From NCBI GenBank assembly GCA_052400625.1, contig JBQTGH010000002.1: a DNA stretch of 64,000 nt; one strand, written 5' to 3'. The position numbers and the translations under genes were made by a program. The stretch comes from Thermophagus sp052400625 (GTDB lineage: Bacteria > Bacteroidota > Bacteroidia > Bacteroidales > Marinilabiliaceae). Position 1 is the stretch's first letter, and every line of letters begins with the position of its first letter. The notes below the pieces were generated by a model. The model worked only from the letters and a program-made list of their open reading frames with translations, ran no database searches and was not told the origin of the DNA. This document shows positions 9,157-18,652 of this stretch, one piece after another.

Positions 9157-10167
9157 ATGAAAGAAGCTCTTTTGTATCATAAATCGGATAAAAAAAGTGT
9201 AAAGTGTCATCTTTGCGCCCATCGCTGCACAATAACACCTGGGAATACAGGGATTTGCAAAGTACGGAAAAATATTGACGGCACTCTTTTCTCCTTGGTT
9301 TATGGACGTTCAATCGCCAATCATATTGACCCCATTGAAAAAAAGCCACTGTATCATTTTTATCCCGGATCAAAAACATTATCTATTGGGACTTCCGGGT
9401 GCAATTTTCAATGCTCTTTTTGTCAAAATTGTGAAATTTCACAGGTCGGAGATGAGCAATTTGTCAATCAGGGGTCGTTGGCAACTCCGGAAGAAATTGT
9501 AAAAGAAGCGCTACAGGCTGGCTGCAAAAGCATTGCCTACACTTACAATGAACCCACCATATTTTATGAATACGCCTATGATATTGCCGAAATAGCCCGA
9601 CAACAAGGAATAAAAAACATATTTGTCTCCAATGGATTTATGACAGAAGAGATGCTTGACCAGATCATTCCCCGGCTTGATGCCATCAACATTGACCTTA
9701 AAGCCTTTAAAAACGAGACATATCAACACCTGACGGGAGGTCGCCTCCATCCTGTATTGGAATCATTACAGAAAATTGCCGCAAGCGGGATCTGGCTGGA
9801 AGTAACCACTCTTATCATTCCAGGCATAAATGACAGCCCTCAAGAATTACAAAACATGGCCAAATTTATTGCTCAAGAGCTTGGCACAAATATTCCCTGG
9901 CATATTAGCAGGTTTTTCCCTGCTTATAAGCTAAAAGATATCCCCCCCACACCTATGGAAACTTTATTCATGGCCCACGAAACAGGGCTAAAAGCAGGTC
10001 TAAACTATATTTACCTAGGTAATATTCCGAATGGTGAATATCAGAACACCAGATGTCCCAAATGCAAGGCCTTATTAATTGAACGAATAGGATATCGAAT
10101 CATTTCCTCCCATTTAGAAAATAGACTTTGTCCTAATTGTAAAACCCCGATTGCAATCACCCTATAA
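9157..10167 (+). CDS. amrS: AmmeMemoRadiSam-system radical SAM enzyme (AmrS-like)
   Basis: 336 residues from the ATG at 9157; an ATG at 9133 would add eight residues that do not look conserved. The 4Fe-4S radical SAM motif CNFQCSFC is preceded by an extra N-terminal cysteine cluster (CHLCAHRC, then GICKVR), and the C-terminus has a zinc-ribbon-like CPKC...CPNC pair. This layout is that of AmrS, homologous to pyruvate formate-lyase activating enzymes. Family partners AmrA and AmrB, which define the AmmeMemoRadiSam trio, are not adjacent. The reaction is not settled for most members. Convergent with the lamin-tail gene 31 bases downstream. Confidence 0.88.
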   Translation: MKEALLYHKSDKKSVKCHLCAHRCTITPGNTGICKVRKNIDGTLFSLVYGRSIANHIDPIEKKPLYHFYPGSKTLSIGTSGCNFQCSFCQNCEISQVGDEQFVNQGSLATPEEIVKEALQAGCKSIAYTYNEPTIFYEYAYDIAEIARQQGIKNIFVSNGFMTEEMLDQIIPRLDAINIDLKAFKNETYQHLTGGRLHPVLESLQKIAASGIWLEVTTLIIPGINDSPQELQNMAKFIAQELGTNIPWHISRFFPAYKLKDIPPTPMETLFMAHETGLKAGLNYIYLGNIPNGEYQNTRCPKCKALLIERIGYRIISSHLENRLCPNCKTPIAITL

Positions 10168-10198
10168 ATTCTTAATTGTCAACAATTACAAAAACCAA

Positions 10199-13048
10199 TC
10201 ATTTACTACTGGTCCCCAGAACAAAACTATCTTTATATTCTCGAACGTTTCCGGACAGATCATAGATTTTGCACCAGACGATATAAATTCCTGGTGATGC
10301 TAAAGAATGGTCATCGGAGATACCATCCCATGTGATCCTGCCGGAGGTACTTAAGGTTCGATTATTGACCAGAAGTTTTACCTGCCGACCTTCTGCATCA
10401 AAAATTATAAATGTGCCTTTAGTCACTGGACTTTCAACGGAATATGAAATAACTAACAGGTCATCCATACCATCCATGTCAGGAGTAAAAATTTCCGGAG
10501 ATATTTGAAACAATTGTTTTGTTGCTTTCCTGGCATCACTAACAAACTGAGAATTAATGGCCGTGGGGGTTCCATATCCTGTAATTGACGATGCCGAATG
10601 CCATGACTCTCCTCTATTGGTATCCACATCGTATGCGATGCGTTCAAGCGCTACACCCTTGGTTTCAGTTAGTAGCTCAAAATGCATTTTAGGAGAATAA
10701 TCAAAACGATCTATCACCTCTCCATTGAGCTGAGTCAAAAACACAGTTCCGCCATCTGCCAGAAAATTGGGGAAATTGTACAGATCTATTAAATAATCCT
10801 CGTTTTCACAGAAAAAATTACTTTTCACCCAGGTTGCATCTTCTGTAAAGCACAAGTGTCTCCCCGGAAGAAACCAGCGTAACCGGTCTGATAGAGGAAT
10901 CAGCTCTTCAGGTCCATCACCATCGCCATTTCTTGCCAAACAAATACTGTTAAGAGCCGCAATATGATCCGAGCGATTGTACAATTCCACATAGTCAGAG
11001 CCATCAACAGGAGGATCAAACAACAACTCATTGATTACTATATCCAAGCTATCTATTGAACCCGGAAGCCCGAAAAAAAGAGATGAAAGCCCAGAATATT
11101 TATTCCCTGCCAAATCAGTAATTTCGGAAGGAATCACCAACTCTTCAACCTTATGAGGGATTAATCGATTCTTAAATTCAATTTTAACCTCCTCAAAATA
11201 TACTGAGTCTAAAACAATCCCGGCAATTGTGGAACTTGAGGACAAAAGATGAAAATCGGAGACTTTGAAACTGCTGCTATCCAATTGTTCAGAAAACTTC
11301 AGCATTAAAACCGTATCTCCTACAAGCCAGGCATCCTCTAGAGAGGGTGACGTCATATCGGGGTTAAAACCTGCGACGGAGTTAGGCTCGCCGGGCGTAC
11401 CCCCTTTCTCGTTGTCGGAGTAGGCCCAGTTGAAAATGTCGCCTGAAAGATTATCGGGATCGATCACTTCCATTGACCATCCTCCCTTTTGCTTAAACTC
11501 TTTTCCCTCCAATGTCTCAGGATAACGGAATGCTGCCACAACCTTCCCCGACGGGCTAAATAATGCCAGCTCACCCCCTGAATTGGTCAGCGCATTCCAC
11601 TTGTCCGGAACCACCAACCCGGGGAAATAAAACTCGTCACTTTGGGAAAGCACAACATACTCACCTGGATAAAGCATGTAAGCATCTAAAACGACCCTTT
11701 TTCCGTTCACACTCAATATCATATTCTTCAAATTAACAGGCAATTCCGATCTATTATATAATTCAATGTATTCAACCTCCGGCAACAATACAGATGGAAT
11801 GGGATCATGCATTATTTCAGAAAAAACAAGGTCAAAAGGAGATGCCTCGTGATAATAAAGTGAGTAAGGGCCACTGGGTATCACATCACCATTGGACAAT
11901 TCCAGTTCTTCAATAAAACAGATCACCTCCACAGCATCCTTAATGGGATGGTTTAGCCGGAGATGATAATCTCCTTTTCCCAGATCGACAACCTCTTCAA
12001 CCTGAATATCGGCATCTTTAAAATTAAAATGATGCGACTGCAGTAATCCACTGGGTAAGATCTGATTAAAAGAAATAAAAAGATCAAAATAACTCTCAAC
12101 AAAGAAGTTGGTGACTTTCGGTGAAATATAAGAAAACGAAAGAATGGTATCCTCCATACACAGCCCGCCGTTGTTACACCAGCCCGAAATAATCAGCTGT
12201 CCTTCTTCCTTGTCCGGAAGCATTTCGGTTAACGCAACTTTTACAGAAGAAGAATCTTGCTCATAAAAGACATCTTCAACCTTAGGCAATTCAAACCCCA
12301 CCCCATAAATTTGAGGGGTAGAAGCAAATTGTGAAACCTTATCCGAAAACTCAATGAGCAGATTATGGCCATTTATGACCTGAAGAGAGGTGATTTGAAG
12401 TGGCAATAAACGGTTAAAGGGTTCTCCATTTACAACAATTTGTCGAACTACAAATTTATCCGATCTGGTTTTTGTGTAGTGGCAACTAAGCCCGAACCAG
12501 AGTGCCCGAAATCCAAAGCTGCTAAAAGTCTCTCCCTGCGCCAACCAGCCATCTCCGATATTTGCCTCCATTGTCCAATCCCCCCCCTTTGTTCGGGATA
12601 CTCGGACTGTCAAGTCCACAGAACTCATATCCAATAATTTTTCAGTCCCTTCAATCAGCAGTCGATCTTCACCATTTGATCGCTCCCAAAGAGAAATATT
12701 ATCCTTAGAGGTACCAATCACCAAGTAAAAACCATTTTCAAAACTATCTGCCCCATCTGTAGCCAAATAGATTTTCATATAATTATTTGATGAAGGGTTA
12801 AAGTCAAGGGACACACCTATTTCCCATTCGGCATCCTCAAGCGATTCTGAAGGATAAAAAAGGAAGGCCTCCCCGGCTTCTTCAGGCGCATTCAATTGAA
12901 GCGTACCTTCAACGGAATTCTTCACAAAAAGTGTAGTATCACCTATCCAACCTTCCGGATAAGTATCAAAAATAACAGAAGAAAAAGCGGTGGAACTTAA
13001 ATGATACAATCCCACAAAAAATAAAAAGTAATAAACAACTACTCTCAT
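10199..13048 (-). CDS. Large secreted protein with lamin-tail domains and FlgD/CHU_C-like C-terminus
   Basis: 949 residues with an N-terminal signal peptide (MRVVVYYFLFFVGLYHLSS). The first 200 residues look like a beta-rich lectin-like fold, followed by Ig-like segments. Two lamin-tail (LTD) domains can be recognised: one from about 405 (FSEIMHDPIP...VEYIELYNRS) and one from about 668 (IVINELLFDPP...DYVELYNRSD). The last 100 residues (about 850-949) contain FTPDMDGMDDLL and a WDG...SPGIYIVW pattern, as in FlgD Ig-like and gliding-type (CHU_C) C-terminal modules. It is presumably exported and surface-associated, perhaps through the type IX route, but no canonical sorting domain is certain. 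Single-gene unit; its upstream region is described at 13049-13411. Confidence 0.8.
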   Translation of the reverse strand: MRVVVYYFLFFVGLYHLSSTAFSSVIFDTYPEGWIGDTTLFVKNSVEGTLQLNAPEEAGEAFLFYPSESLEDAEWEIGVSLDFNPSSNNYMKIYLATDGADSFENGFYLVIGTSKDNISLWERSNGEDRLLIEGTEKLLDMSSVDLTVRVSRTKGGDWTMEANIGDGWLAQGETFSSFGFRALWFGLSCHYTKTRSDKFVVRQIVVNGEPFNRLLPLQITSLQVINGHNLLIEFSDKVSQFASTPQIYGVGFELPKVEDVFYEQDSSSVKVALTEMLPDKEEGQLIISGWCNNGGLCMEDTILSFSYISPKVTNFFVESYFDLFISFNQILPSGLLQSHHFNFKDADIQVEEVVDLGKGDYHLRLNHPIKDAVEVICFIEELELSNGDVIPSGPYSLYYHEASPFDLVFSEIMHDPIPSVLLPEVEYIELYNRSELPVNLKNMILSVNGKRVVLDAYMLYPGEYVVLSQSDEFYFPGLVVPDKWNALTNSGGELALFSPSGKVVAAFRYPETLEGKEFKQKGGWSMEVIDPDNLSGDIFNWAYSDNEKGGTPGEPNSVAGFNPDMTSPSLEDAWLVGDTVLMLKFSEQLDSSSFKVSDFHLLSSSSTIAGIVLDSVYFEEVKIEFKNRLIPHKVEELVIPSEITDLAGNKYSGLSSLFFGLPGSIDSLDIVINELLFDPPVDGSDYVELYNRSDHIAALNSICLARNGDGDGPEELIPLSDRLRWFLPGRHLCFTEDATWVKSNFFCENEDYLIDLYNFPNFLADGGTVFLTQLNGEVIDRFDYSPKMHFELLTETKGVALERIAYDVDTNRGESWHSASSITGYGTPTAINSQFVSDARKATKQLFQISPEIFTPDMDGMDDLLVISYSVESPVTKGTFIIFDAEGRQVKLLVNNRTLSTSGRITWDGISDDHSLASPGIYIVWCKIYDLSGNVREYKDSFVLGTSSK

Positions 13049-13253
13049 TTGATTAGGGTTTATTACTAAAAACTATTAATTTTGTAACAATTGAAAAGTA
13101 CAGACCTTAGTTCAAGGTCTAAAGAGTAAAAAAAGGGTGTCTAATACACCATTAGAAATGTTGGATCTGTTAAAAGTTTCAATCCGAAATTGTATTGCCG
13201 GGTCTTTTACAATTTGTATCCAACGCCGGTTACAAATTAAATAAATATTTTCA

Positions 13254-13290
13254 AAAAAATAAAGGAGTCACCTACCTAGGGCGGGGACTC
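13254..13290 (-). terminator. Terminator-like hairpin upstream of the lamin-tail gene
   Basis: Minus strand GAGTC (13290-13286) pairs with GACTC (13269-13265), with CCTA/TAGG pairing inside the loop, followed by C and TTTATTTTTTT. It lies about 210 bases before the lamin-tail ATG, so it would end an upstream short transcript or act as an attenuator. The stem is short, so this is tentative. Confidence 0.35.
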
Positions 13291-13315
13291 GCCACCTGAT
13301 AAGTTCTTGGTTCAT
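13268..13315 (-). CDS. Possible 15-residue leader peptide
   Basis: A reading frame of 15 codons (MNQELIRWRVPALGR) with GGAGG seven bases before the ATG, a strong Shine-Dalgarno that is rare in this phylum. Its codons span the two stems described for this region, and its stop lies in the terminator-like hairpin. It may be coincidence; listed because the arrangement resembles an attenuator leader. Confidence 0.2.
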   Translation of the reverse strand: MNQELIRWRVPALGR

Positions 13316-13411
13316 AACATTACCTCCAAAATATTAGGTGGGAAATAGGGAAAATAACAAATCAAGTATACGAGTTCCATAGTACCATTAACAAAGAATA
13401 ATTAAAAACTT

Positions 13412-14422
13412 ATGAAAATTGCGATTGTAGGAGCCAGTGGAGCTGTAGGACAGGAATTTTTAAACATTCTGGGAAAAAGAGATTTTCCCATGGATGAGCT
13501 CGTGCTTTTCGGATCCTCCCGAAGTGCCGGTAAGAAATTCCCTTTCAGGGGCAAAGAACTGGAAGTTAAAGAGCTTCGTCACAATGACGATTTTAAGGAT
13601 ATTGACATTGCACTGACCAGTGCTGGTGCAAGCACCTCTAAAGAGTATGCCGAAACGATCACCAAATATGGTGCTATCATGATCGACAATTCAAGTGCCT
13701 TCCGGATGGATGACGATGTACCGTTGGTGGTACCCGAAGTCAATGCCTCTGACTGTGCCAATTGTCCACGGAGAATCATTGCCAACCCCAATTGCACGAC
13801 AATTCAGATGGTGGTGGCACTTAAAGCAATTGAAGATGTTTCTCATATTCGTCGAGTACATGTTGCAACCTATCAGGCAGCGAGTGGGGCAGGCGCAACG
13901 GGCATGGCCGAATTGGAAGAGCAGTTCCGTCAGATTGTAAAGGGTGAAAAACCGACGGTTCAGAAATTTGTTCACCAACTGGCCATGAACATTATTCCTC
14001 AGGTGGATGTATTTACGGATAATGGATATACTAAAGAGGAAATGAAGATGTTCAATGAGACCCGAAAAATAATGCATTCTGATGTAGAGGTAAGTGCCAT
14101 GTGTGTCAGAATTCCTATCTTAAGGGCTCATTCCGAAGCCATTTGGGTAGAAACCGAACGGACGGTTACTGTTGAGGAGGCAAGAGACGCCTTCGCCCGA
14201 ACAAACGGAATAAAAATACTAGACGATCCGGAGCACCACGAATATCCCATGCCATTGTATTTGTCGGGAAAAGACGAAGTTTATGTGGGGCGAATCCGGG
14301 CTGACCTGGCCAATCCAAATGGTCTAACATTTTGGGTTGTAGCTGATCAAATTCGGAAAGGGGCTGCCATGAACGCAGTTCAGATTGCAGAATATATGAT
14401 CAGAGAGGGATTGGTACAATAA
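13412..14422 (+). CDS. asd: Aspartate-semialdehyde dehydrogenase
   Basis: Reduces aspartyl phosphate to aspartate semialdehyde in the lysine/diaminopimelate, threonine and methionine pathway. 336 residues, normal length. The NADP-binding GASGAVGQ motif is at 7-14 and the catalytic Cys128 in NPNCTT; the substrate-binding region with EKPTVQKF and the RIPILRAHSEA helix are present. It starts at ATG 13412 with no Shine-Dalgarno. Single gene, followed by a hairpin repeat and convergent with the response regulator at 14636. Confidence 0.97.
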   Translation: MKIAIVGASGAVGQEFLNILGKRDFPMDELVLFGSSRSAGKKFPFRGKELEVKELRHNDDFKDIDIALTSAGASTSKEYAETITKYGAIMIDNSSAFRMDDDVPLVVPEVNASDCANCPRRIIANPNCTTIQMVVALKAIEDVSHIRRVHVATYQAASGAGATGMAELEEQFRQIVKGEKPTVQKFVHQLAMNIIPQVDVFTDNGYTKEEMKMFNETRKIMHSDVEVSAMCVRIPILRAHSEAIWVETERTVTVEEARDAFARTNGIKILDDPEHHEYPMPLYLSGKDEVYVGRIRADLANPNGLTFWVVADQIRKGAAMNAVQIAEYMIREGLVQ

Positions 14423-14443
14423 CCCTTTTTTTATCTAAATTAT

Positions 14444-14491
14444 AATGAAACGAGCATGCCAAACCATCGATTGGATCATGCTCGTTTCATT
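14444..14491. repeat. Dispersed hairpin repeat, copy A
   Basis: Perfect 15-bp inverted repeat, AATGAAACGAGCATG (14444-14458) and its complement (14477-14491), with an 18-base loop. The arms match those of copies at 41092-41169, 41199-41250 and 54599-54671. It lies between convergent asd and the response regulator gene and may also serve as a terminator, though the T run is weak. Confidence 0.6.
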
Positions 14492-14635
14492 TTCTTGGAT
14501 TGATACCGTCGCAGCCATACTATCGCGATTAATGATTAAGTTCTGTGAAACCATTATTCTCATCATTAAAAATTTCCCCGTAAACGCTAAAAGTCAGCAT
14601 CGCTCTCTGATCAATGGTAAAAATCCCCTCCAAAA

Positions 14636-15355
14636 TTACTGATCTACCGGATCATTGCTCTCATCCTTCAGAACATACCCAATTGTAGGAATATTTTCAA
14701 TTTTTATTCGGGGGTCGCTTTTCAGATAACGTCTTAACTTACTGATAAAAACATCCAGACTCCGTCCGTGGAAATAATCTACATCCCCCCATAGCTGCTT
14801 CAATATTTCATCGCGTTTCACCAACTGATTTTTTCGACCACAAAGCATTCGCAACACTTCGCATTCGCGACGGGTGAGCCGCTGCACCCTGCCACTGCGC
14901 TTCAATAGCTGATGATTGAAATCAAATGAAAAGCCCCCCAAAGAAAAAACCAGATTGATTTCTGCTAAAGAAGCAGACAGTTGCATTCGACGTTTTATCG
15001 CCCGAATTCTCCAGACCAACTCTTCTGAATCAAAAGGTTTCACCAGATAGTCATCAATTCCCAAATCAAAAGCTTTTCGTTTATCCTCTTTCCGGCTCAG
15101 ACTACTTATAATAATAATAGGAATGGATTGATCCCTTCTTCTAATCCTCTGAGCAAGTGTATATCCATCAATGCCTGGCAAAACAATATCAAAAATACAG
15201 AAATTGAATTGACCATTGCAAAAGGTCTCAAAACCCTGATTGCCTTCATCGCAATATTCCACACGATGTCCTGACGTGCTTAACAACTCTTTTAATTCTG
15301 ATCCCAAAGAGGGATCTTCTTCCACCAGCAGAATATTTAGCAAAGGATACTTCAT
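14636..15355 (-). CDS. OmpR-family response regulator
   Basis: 239 residues from the ATG at 15355; the frame also opens at a TTG at 15370, which is less likely. The receiver domain has the acidic pair Glu13/Asp14, phosphoacceptor Asp56 (FDIVLPG) and Lys106 (KPFD). The C-terminal winged helix (about 140-235) contains LTRRECEVLRML and the recognition helix SLDVFISKLRRYL. It resembles RprY-type regulators of Bacteroidota. No kinase lies directly beside it; the multi-PAS kinase at 16561 is separated by tsaB. An inverted repeat ACTTTAG/CTAAAGT at 15509-15528 is upstream and might be a binding site. Confidence 0.9.
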   Translation of the reverse strand: MKYPLLNILLVEEDPSLGSELKELLSTSGHRVEYCDEGNQGFETFCNGQFNFCIFDIVLPGIDGYTLAQRIRRRDQSIPIIIISSLSRKEDKRKAFDLGIDDYLVKPFDSEELVWRIRAIKRRMQLSASLAEINLVFSLGGFSFDFNHQLLKRSGRVQRLTRRECEVLRMLCGRKNQLVKRDEILKQLWGDVDYFHGRSLDVFISKLRRYLKSDPRIKIENIPTIGYVLKDESNDPVDQ

Positions 15356-15570
15356 CAATCCTTTAAACAAGGAATAATGGTGAAGGGTTTAATAATAATT
15401 TTTCTGGCAATAGTATAAATGGAATAATGACCGTAATGAAGACACGCCTTTTTCACCCTTTTGTTGCTAAATTATTTCTTTTTCAGCGCAAAAAATCAAA
15501 CCACCAATACTTTAGCCTATTCTAAAGTTAACACCCTAAATTAAGCTTGCCCCTTCAATGATCAGTCATC

Positions 15571-16278
15571 TCAAAGGACTTTCCTCTTGGGAGTGGTAGC
15601 AATAAAGTCTTTCAAATAAAAAGGTTCAAAATAGGCCACATCTTCAAATCGTCTACGTAGCCAGGAATCATTCGCCATGGTTGCCATGTTGCGGGCCAAA
15701 GGACCTTCATCGTCCAAAAAAACAGCGTTGCTATGCCCCAAAGAATCCTTACACTTACCAGCGCCATTACCAAAGAAGAATACTTTTCGCTGTTCCAAAA
15801 TATCCTGATAACTATTTTGATCAATAATATCGGCAGAAGTATTTCTTTGCTGAACCATGTTTTGATCGAACATTGCAGTATAAACTTCCATACGACGTGC
15901 ATCGATCATTGGGCAGTACCAAGGATCAGATTCTGAATCATCTACCACACGCTGCTGAACTACCGGCCAGGCCAATATAGCAAGGGATGAAACAGCGATC
16001 AAAGGCTTATCCATAGCAAAGCAGATACCTTTAGCTGTAGATACACCAATCCGCAGGCCGGTGTATGATCCAGGACCAGAACTAACTGCCACAGCATCAA
16101 TATCACTAATATCAGGAATAACAGCAGAATCATTAAACAAATCCTGAATGAGCAACGTGAGTTGAGTGGCGTGTGAATTCCCTTCATTATTCTGCCGTGC
16201 GGCAATAACTTCTCCGTCTTTTACCAATGCTGTTGAGCAAACTGAGGTAGAGGTTTCGATACAAAGTATATACGCCAT
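15571..16278 (-). CDS. tsaB: tRNA threonylcarbamoyladenosine biosynthesis protein TsaB
   Basis: TsaB is the inactive ASKHA-fold partner of TsaD in making t6A37 on ANN-decoding tRNAs. 235 residues from ATG 16278, starting MAYILCIETSTSVCS, the usual N-terminal pattern; SGPGSYTGLRIG is the family signature loop. A TTG at 16296 opens the frame a little earlier but overlaps the -7 promoter box at 16294-16301, so the ATG is preferred. Confidence 0.95.
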   Translation of the reverse strand: MAYILCIETSTSVCSTALVKDGEVIAARQNNEGNSHATQLTLLIQDLFNDSAVIPDISDIDAVAVSSGPGSYTGLRIGVSTAKGICFAMDKPLIAVSSLAILAWPVVQQRVVDDSESDPWYCPMIDARRMEVYTAMFDQNMVQQRNTSADIIDQNSYQDILEQRKVFFFGNGAGKCKDSLGHSNAVFLDDEGPLARNMATMANDSWLRRRFEDVAYFEPFYLKDFIATTPKRKVL

Positions 16279-16293
16279 CTGAATTATTTTCCG

Positions 16294-16301
16294 CAAAAAT
16301 A
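16294..16301 (-). promoter_or_regulatory. -7 promoter element for tsaB
   Basis: TATTTTTG on the minus strand, an exact TAnnTTTG match 16 bases before the tsaB ATG. It rules against the TTG at 16296 as the start. Confidence 0.45.
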
Positions 16302-16560
16302 ACTAAAGCCCCTAAAGATTAAAATTTAAGCCTCATCAATTTTAAAAGAAATCGATGCAAGGCTGAAACGACTGATGCTTCTATTTACTACCAATCGTGA
16401 ATAACTACAGTCGAAAAAAATACTTAATAAAGAAATGCCTTACTATCTTTCTAAATTCAAGAACAAAAAATCCAAAAATAATACTACACACGTTAATTTT
16501 GGCGATCGCATAAAAATGTACCTTATTGATTTAAATAAGCAACAAGTTGGTTTATATCAT

Positions 16561-18624
16561 CTATTTCTGCGTTACAGGAATGGTGAAAAAGAAAGAAGCT
16601 CCATGTCCGGGAGTCGATTCCACCCAAATTCTACCTCCCATTAATTCAACAAGACTTTTACTAATAGAAAGCCCAAGACCAGTACCTTTTTTTTGTGAAG
16701 CTCCGGTAGTCGGAACCTGGCCAAAACGCTCGAATATAATATGGTGATGAGCAGGCTCAATACCGATTCCATCATCGATGACAAAAAATCTAATAAAATC
16801 ACCCATCGGCTCAAACCCGAATTCAATAAATCCTCCCTGTTGAGTAAATTTAAAGGCATTACCAATCAAATTGTTAAATATCTGTGTTATTCTTCCTCCA
16901 TCGGCCACGACAAAATGCTCCTCATCAGGTAAGCGATATTGAAGATTGACGGATTTTTGTTTCGCTTCAATACTAAAGAATCTGGCCAGATCGACGACTA
17001 ACCGGTTCAGATTAATTCTGTCGGGGAGCAAATGAATCTGTCTCGTTTCAAGTTGGGAGATTTCAAGCACGTCATCGATTATAGAAAGCAATTGGTGACC
17101 ACTGCTAACAATGGTATTTATGTAACTCTCCTTTTCTTCCTTTTGGAGATTTTCGTTCCTGAGCAATTCCGAAAAACCAATAATCCCATTCATCGGAGTA
17201 CGGATTTCGTGGCTCAAATTGGCCAAAAACGCAGATTTCAGACGATCACTCTCTTCGGCTTGTTCTTTTGCTTTAATTAATTCTTGTTCAACTTTTCGCT
17301 CGTAAGTAACATTGCGTATAATGACCATAACCCTCTCTTCATCCACAAATACCATACGGGCCTCAAAAATTCCACTACCATTATTATCAGACAATTCATA
17401 CTCATAAGTTTCGACACTTTTGTGTGCCATCACTTGGTTTATCTTGTCAAGAGTAAGGGTTGCAATCTGTGGGGGTAATACTTTTTCAACTGGCTGATCA
17501 ACAAATGCTTCGGGTGGAACATACAATGAACTGACGCTCTCTGCATGGTAATCCTTTATGATCCCCTGTTTATCGAAAACAAGTATAAGGTCCGGAATTA
17601 CTGAGAGCAAACCGGTCAGTCTGGCTTGATTGTATTGGGCAACCTCTACGGCTTCGCGAAGGTTATCAATCAGCTCTTTCTGATGTGTCACGTCGGCTAA
17701 GGTCCCAAACACCTTATAAGGCTTCCCGTTTTTAAAAACCATTATTCCACATGACCTGTAATATTTTAATTTTCGTTCTTTAGAATATACCCGGAATTCA
17801 TCTTTCCACTCTTCTTTTTTAGCAAGTTTTTCTTTCCAGAAATGCAGGATACGTTCCCTATCATCAAGATAAACCATATCAATAAACTCACTAAAATTAC
17901 GCGGTGCAGGATTGAACTTCTCGAACACCTCTTCTCGTCCATACCATTTCATGACATCGGAAAAGGGATCCCACTCAAAAATAATATCACTGGCATGTGT
18001 TGCAACAATCCGGAAACGCTCTTCACTTTCGCGAAGCATTTCTTCTGCTTTTTTCCGGTCGGTAATGTCCCGTCCCAGAACAACAATACCTTTTCTATTT
18101 CCCGATTTATCGAATACAGGGTTTTTAATAATATCATAAACCCGATACGCGCCATTGACCAACGGGATGATCTCCTCCGACATAACCGTATCTTTCTTTC
18201 TCCACGCCTCCCGATCTGTCTCCATACATTGATCAAAGACCTCGGCAAGTTCAGGCACCATTTCCTTTAATTGCTCGTCACTCTTCATTAAAAAATTCTT
18301 ACCCTCTAAGCGAAAAAGTTTCTTGGAAGATTCATTGGCTTCAATCCATCGTCCTTTTGCATCTTTAAAACAAATAATATCAGGGGTAGCATTAATGAGT
18401 ACCTGAAAGCGCTCCCTATTCTCCACCAAATCACGAAGAGTACGTATACGATCGGAATAGTTCCAAGTCAGCCCAAGGCTCCATGCTATTTTTCGGGAAA
18501 TTTTATTAATCCGAACCATTTCTAAAACAGTTTCTCCACAATACCCTGTCGGATTAAATCCAACAATTAAACAGAAGCTAAAATTAATCAAATAAGAGAT
18601 CAATATTGTACCTACTTTTCTCAA
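16561..18624 (-). CDS. Multi-PAS sensor histidine kinase
   Basis: Up to 687 residues from a TTG at 18624; an ATG at 18519 would give 652. The long form begins with a hydrophobic stretch (about 6-23) that could anchor it in the membrane, and a TAnnTTTG box at 18653-18660 fits a transcript starting just before the TTG, so the long form is listed, with low certainty. Three PAS domains follow (about 70-190, 200-318 and 335-442 in the long form); the second is PAS_3-like with its PAC segment. The phosphoacceptor is His472 in NLSHEIRTPMNG, and the ATPase domain (N box NNLIGNAFKF, G1 DDGIGIEP, G2 GTGLGLSIS) ends the protein. No receiver domain. Partner unknown. Confidence 0.88.
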   Translation of the reverse strand: MRKVGTILISYLINFSFCLIVGFNPTGYCGETVLEMVRINKISRKIAWSLGLTWNYSDRIRTLRDLVENRERFQVLINATPDIICFKDAKGRWIEANESSKKLFRLEGKNFLMKSDEQLKEMVPELAEVFDQCMETDREAWRKKDTVMSEEIIPLVNGAYRVYDIIKNPVFDKSGNRKGIVVLGRDITDRKKAEEMLRESEERFRIVATHASDIIFEWDPFSDVMKWYGREEVFEKFNPAPRNFSEFIDMVYLDDRERILHFWKEKLAKKEEWKDEFRVYSKERKLKYYRSCGIMVFKNGKPYKVFGTLADVTHQKELIDNLREAVEVAQYNQARLTGLLSVIPDLILVFDKQGIIKDYHAESVSSLYVPPEAFVDQPVEKVLPPQIATLTLDKINQVMAHKSVETYEYELSDNNGSGIFEARMVFVDEERVMVIIRNVTYERKVEQELIKAKEQAEESDRLKSAFLANLSHEIRTPMNGIIGFSELLRNENLQKEEKESYINTIVSSGHQLLSIIDDVLEISQLETRQIHLLPDRINLNRLVVDLARFFSIEAKQKSVNLQYRLPDEEHFVVADGGRITQIFNNLIGNAFKFTQQGGFIEFGFEPMGDFIRFFVIDDGIGIEPAHHHIIFERFGQVPTTGASQKKGTGLGLSISKSLVELMGGRIWVESTPGHGASFFFTIPVTQK

Positions 18625-18652
18625 ATTTGAGGAAAGGCGCCAATATTTTGGT

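Larger units (their letters stand above)
13049..13411. other. Structured intergenic region between divergent lamin-tail gene and asd
   Basis: Holds several inverted repeats: AGACCTT/AAGGTCT (13102-13120), GGTGT/ACACC (13136-13150), GAGTC/GACTC (13265-13290) and a 9-bp stem with one G-T wobble (13292-13300 with 13333-13341). On the minus strand the GAGTC/GACTC hairpin is followed by CTTTATTTTTTT, like an intrinsic terminator. No exact TAnnTTTG promoter was found for either gene. Confidence 0.5.

Noticed and set aside
13254..13341. Known riboswitch class (SAM, lysine, TPP, cobalamin, preQ1) ahead of asd or the lamin-tail gene
   Set aside because: None of the conserved core sequences of these classes could be recognised.
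14445..14642. 65-codon plus-strand frame after asd
   Set aside because: Its start is inside the hairpin repeat and the translation has no protein-like features.
16502..16509. GCGATCGC octamer, the cyanobacterial HIP1 sequence
   Set aside because: Single occurrence noticed, in a non-cyanobacterial context; chance.
16435..16644. 69-codon plus-strand frame downstream of the PAS kinase
   Set aside because: Overlaps the kinase 3' end on the other strand and is low-complexity lysine/asparagine-rich; no support.
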